64,000 nucleotides of DNA, taken from the NCBI RefSeq assembly GCF_000420085.1, contig NZ_ATUG01000002.1, positions 1,488,001 through 1,552,000 on the forward strand. The letters are read 5' to 3'. Below the pieces are notes generated by a model that had not been told where the DNA came from, searched no databases, and worked only from the letters and a program-made list of their open reading frames with translations. The translations under genes were made by a program, and so were the position numbers. Below, in pieces: positions 62,909 to 64,000 of the stretch; position 1 is the first letter of the stretch; each line of letters begins with the position of its first letter. The DNA is from Desulfospira joergensenii DSM 10085 (GTDB taxonomy: Bacteria; Desulfobacterota; Desulfobacteria; Desulfobacterales; Desulfobacteraceae).

Positions 62909-63486
62909 CGGCTTAACGACCCGGCACGGATTTAATGAAAGAAAAACAAACGCTTAAAAGGCTATACCACCATTTCGGGCAGGGTGTAAACCTAAGGGAA
63001 AAAAGAGGTCCCGTTTGGCCGCCGTTGCCGGTGTCAGGGGGCCATACCCTGCACGCAGCCGGCTGATCTTTTTGAACAATATTCTAAACGCAGTTTGGCT
63101 GGACAGCGAAAACCCGGAGCTCTCCGGGCTCTCAGGCAGTTCGCTGTTCCTGTCGCCCGCTGCGTTAAGACATTGATAACAACAAATCAGCAAATGACGC
63201 GTTGCAGGCCAGGCACCCCCACTCTGGCACCTGCCCCGGTTAACGTCACGATAGAAAAATTGCGCCGAATAAATATTTTTTTTTACTGGATATCTGTTTG
63301 AAATGCGCTGAGAAAGGTGTTATGGGTCAACTGTCTTGATTCAAAAGCAATCTCACCGGATATATTCATATATCTCAGGATATCCGGTCAGATATTAACT
63401 TTTGTAATGATATGCGGTTAACCGGATATTTCGGCTATACGGACCCGCACATTTACTTGTTCATCATACTAACGGGAGTAAAAAAT
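62909..63486. other. Divergent intergenic region between the BTAD regulator and the hydratase gene
   Basis: No gene; the 79-codon minus-strand frame at 62954-63193 lacks support. It holds the ACCGGATAT repeats listed separately. There are GC-rich imperfect inverted repeats around 63110-63135 (CCCGGAGAG-type). Confidence 0.45.
63355..63388. promoter_or_regulatory. Inverted ACCGGATAT repeat (possible operator)
   Basis: ACCGGATAT (63355-63363) and ATATCCGGT (63380-63388) form a perfect 9-bp inverted pair with 16-base spacing. A third direct copy of ACCGGATAT lies at 63421-63429, 58 bases before the hydratase start. Likely binding sites of a regulator, possibly the divergent BTAD protein. Confidence 0.6.
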
Positions 63487-64000
63487 ATGGCACTTTCACT
63501 TGATATCAGCGCCATTGCGAATCAAATACAGTCCGCACAGGACGAGGTTCGACAGATTGAACCGATCACGTCACAACTGAAAGATTTTGATATTTCTTCT
63601 GCCTATGCAGTAGCGCACTTGATCCATGAAGCACGGATTGACAAAGGCGCCGTTCCTGTGGGAAGAAAGATCGGTTTTACTAATCCTGACATGTGGTCCC
63701 TGTACGGAGTAAACGAGCCTATATGGGGCTATCTCTATGACACCACTGTGGTTTACCTGTCTGGCCAGCACGGAACGTGCAACATCGAGCGGTTTGCAGA
63801 ACCGAAGGTCGAACCCGAGATCGTCTTCCATTTTTGTTCAACGCCTCCGGTGGATGGAAATCTTTTAGACATTCTTGAGTGCATTGACTGGGTCGCGCAT
63901 GCATTTGAAATCGTGCAGTCTCACTATCCCAGGTGGCGGTTTGAGGCCGCAGATACCATTGCAGACTCGTCCCTGCATGGAAGGCTTCTGGTTGGCGTAC
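63487..64000 (+). CDS. 2-keto-4-pentenoate hydratase / fumarylacetoacetate hydrolase family protein (partial)
   Basis: N-terminal 171 residues; it runs off the right edge. Family signs: VGRKIGFTNPDMWSLYGV (as in MhpD-type hydratases), WGYLYDTTV and EPKVEPEIVFHF, where the glutamates bind metal. Such enzymes hydrate 2-hydroxypentadienoate in aromatic meta-cleavage or decarboxylate related acids. Anaerobes also use relatives in other routes, so the pathway cannot be named. Confidence 0.8.
   Translation, partial: MALSLDISAIANQIQSAQDEVRQIEPITSQLKDFDISSAYAVAHLIHEARIDKGAVPVGRKIGFTNPDMWSLYGVNEPIWGYLYDTTVVYLSGQHGTCNIERFAEPKVEPEIVFHFCSTPPVDGNLLDILECIDWVAHAFEIVQSHYPRWRFEAADTIADSSLHGRLLVGV

Noticed and set aside
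62954..63193. 79-codon minus-strand open frame upstream of the BTAD regulator
   Set aside because: No ribosome site and a composition like non-coding spacer.
1..64000. CRISPR arrays, tRNA and rRNA genes
   Set aside because: No regularly spaced repeat series and no cloverleaf or rRNA-like sequence was seen on reading both strands; short or divergent tRNAs could be missed by eye.

Overview
The window looks like a piece of chromosome from an anaerobic, sulfite-respiring Desulfobacterota bacterium (Desulfobacteraceae-like). This is inferred from gene content: an isethionate sulfite-lyase locus, rubrerythrin and ferritin-like proteins, a periplasmic DsrE-type protein, several strictly anaerobic radical enzymes, and a moderately GC-rich backbone broken by AT-rich accessory patches. 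No rRNA, tRNA or CRISPR array was seen.

Layout. 1-2.7 kb: the start of an XdhC-type gene running off the left edge, a rhodanese lipoprotein, an ElaA-like acetyltransferase and a ferritin-like protein. 2.8-7.7 kb: four overlapping genes (a large unknown protein, a phosphatidylserine decarboxylase homologue, an Lgt-like membrane protein and a small membrane protein), which may be an undescribed envelope-lipid system. 8.0-8.9 kb: a coiled-coil protein and a universal stress protein. 8.9-14.9 kb: an accessory region with direct repeats, a small inverted-repeat element and an integron attC-like site. Its genes are a radical SAM protein, an Asp/Glu racemase, a frameshifted D-Ala-D-Ala dipeptidase and a TIR-HAD fusion. 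15-28 kb: housekeeping and envelope genes (MFS, penicillin acylase family, AEC carrier, MscS channel, retropepsin-RimK-AstE/AspA operon, MotA/MotB pair, Hsp20).

28.5-51.5 kb is the centrepiece: a bacterial microcompartment locus for isethionate. IslA and its activase cleave isethionate to acetaldehyde and sulfite. A CoA-acylating aldehyde dehydrogenase, a phosphotransacetylase and acetate kinase carry acetaldehyde to acetyl-CoA, acetyl phosphate and acetate with ATP gain. Shell proteins (two BMC-H, one PduT-like BMC-T, one EutN pentamer), a PduS/RnfC-like flavoprotein, and EutJ- and EutQ-like helpers form the organelle. A TRAP transporter, a TauE exporter, an acetyl-CoA hydrolase/CoA transferase and a sodium:solute symporter flank it. 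A sigma-54-dependent PAS activator sits in the middle. A repeated 19-bp motif (ATGATGCA-N4-TGCACCC and its reverse complement) lies upstream of three transcription units, next to sigma-54-like promoters, and is probably this activator's binding site. An amidohydrolase-fold protein in the islA operon has lost its usual metal ligands and carries a C-terminal helix resembling an encapsulation peptide.

51.6-64 kb: DsrE-like protein, two GNAT acetyltransferases, rubrerythrin, a polyamine-binding-protein gene cut cleanly by a 1,855-bp insertion sequence, a TPR protein, a periplasmic Cache-DJ-1 fusion, a giant NTPase-BTAD regulator, and the start of a hydratase gene preceded by ACCGGATAT repeats.
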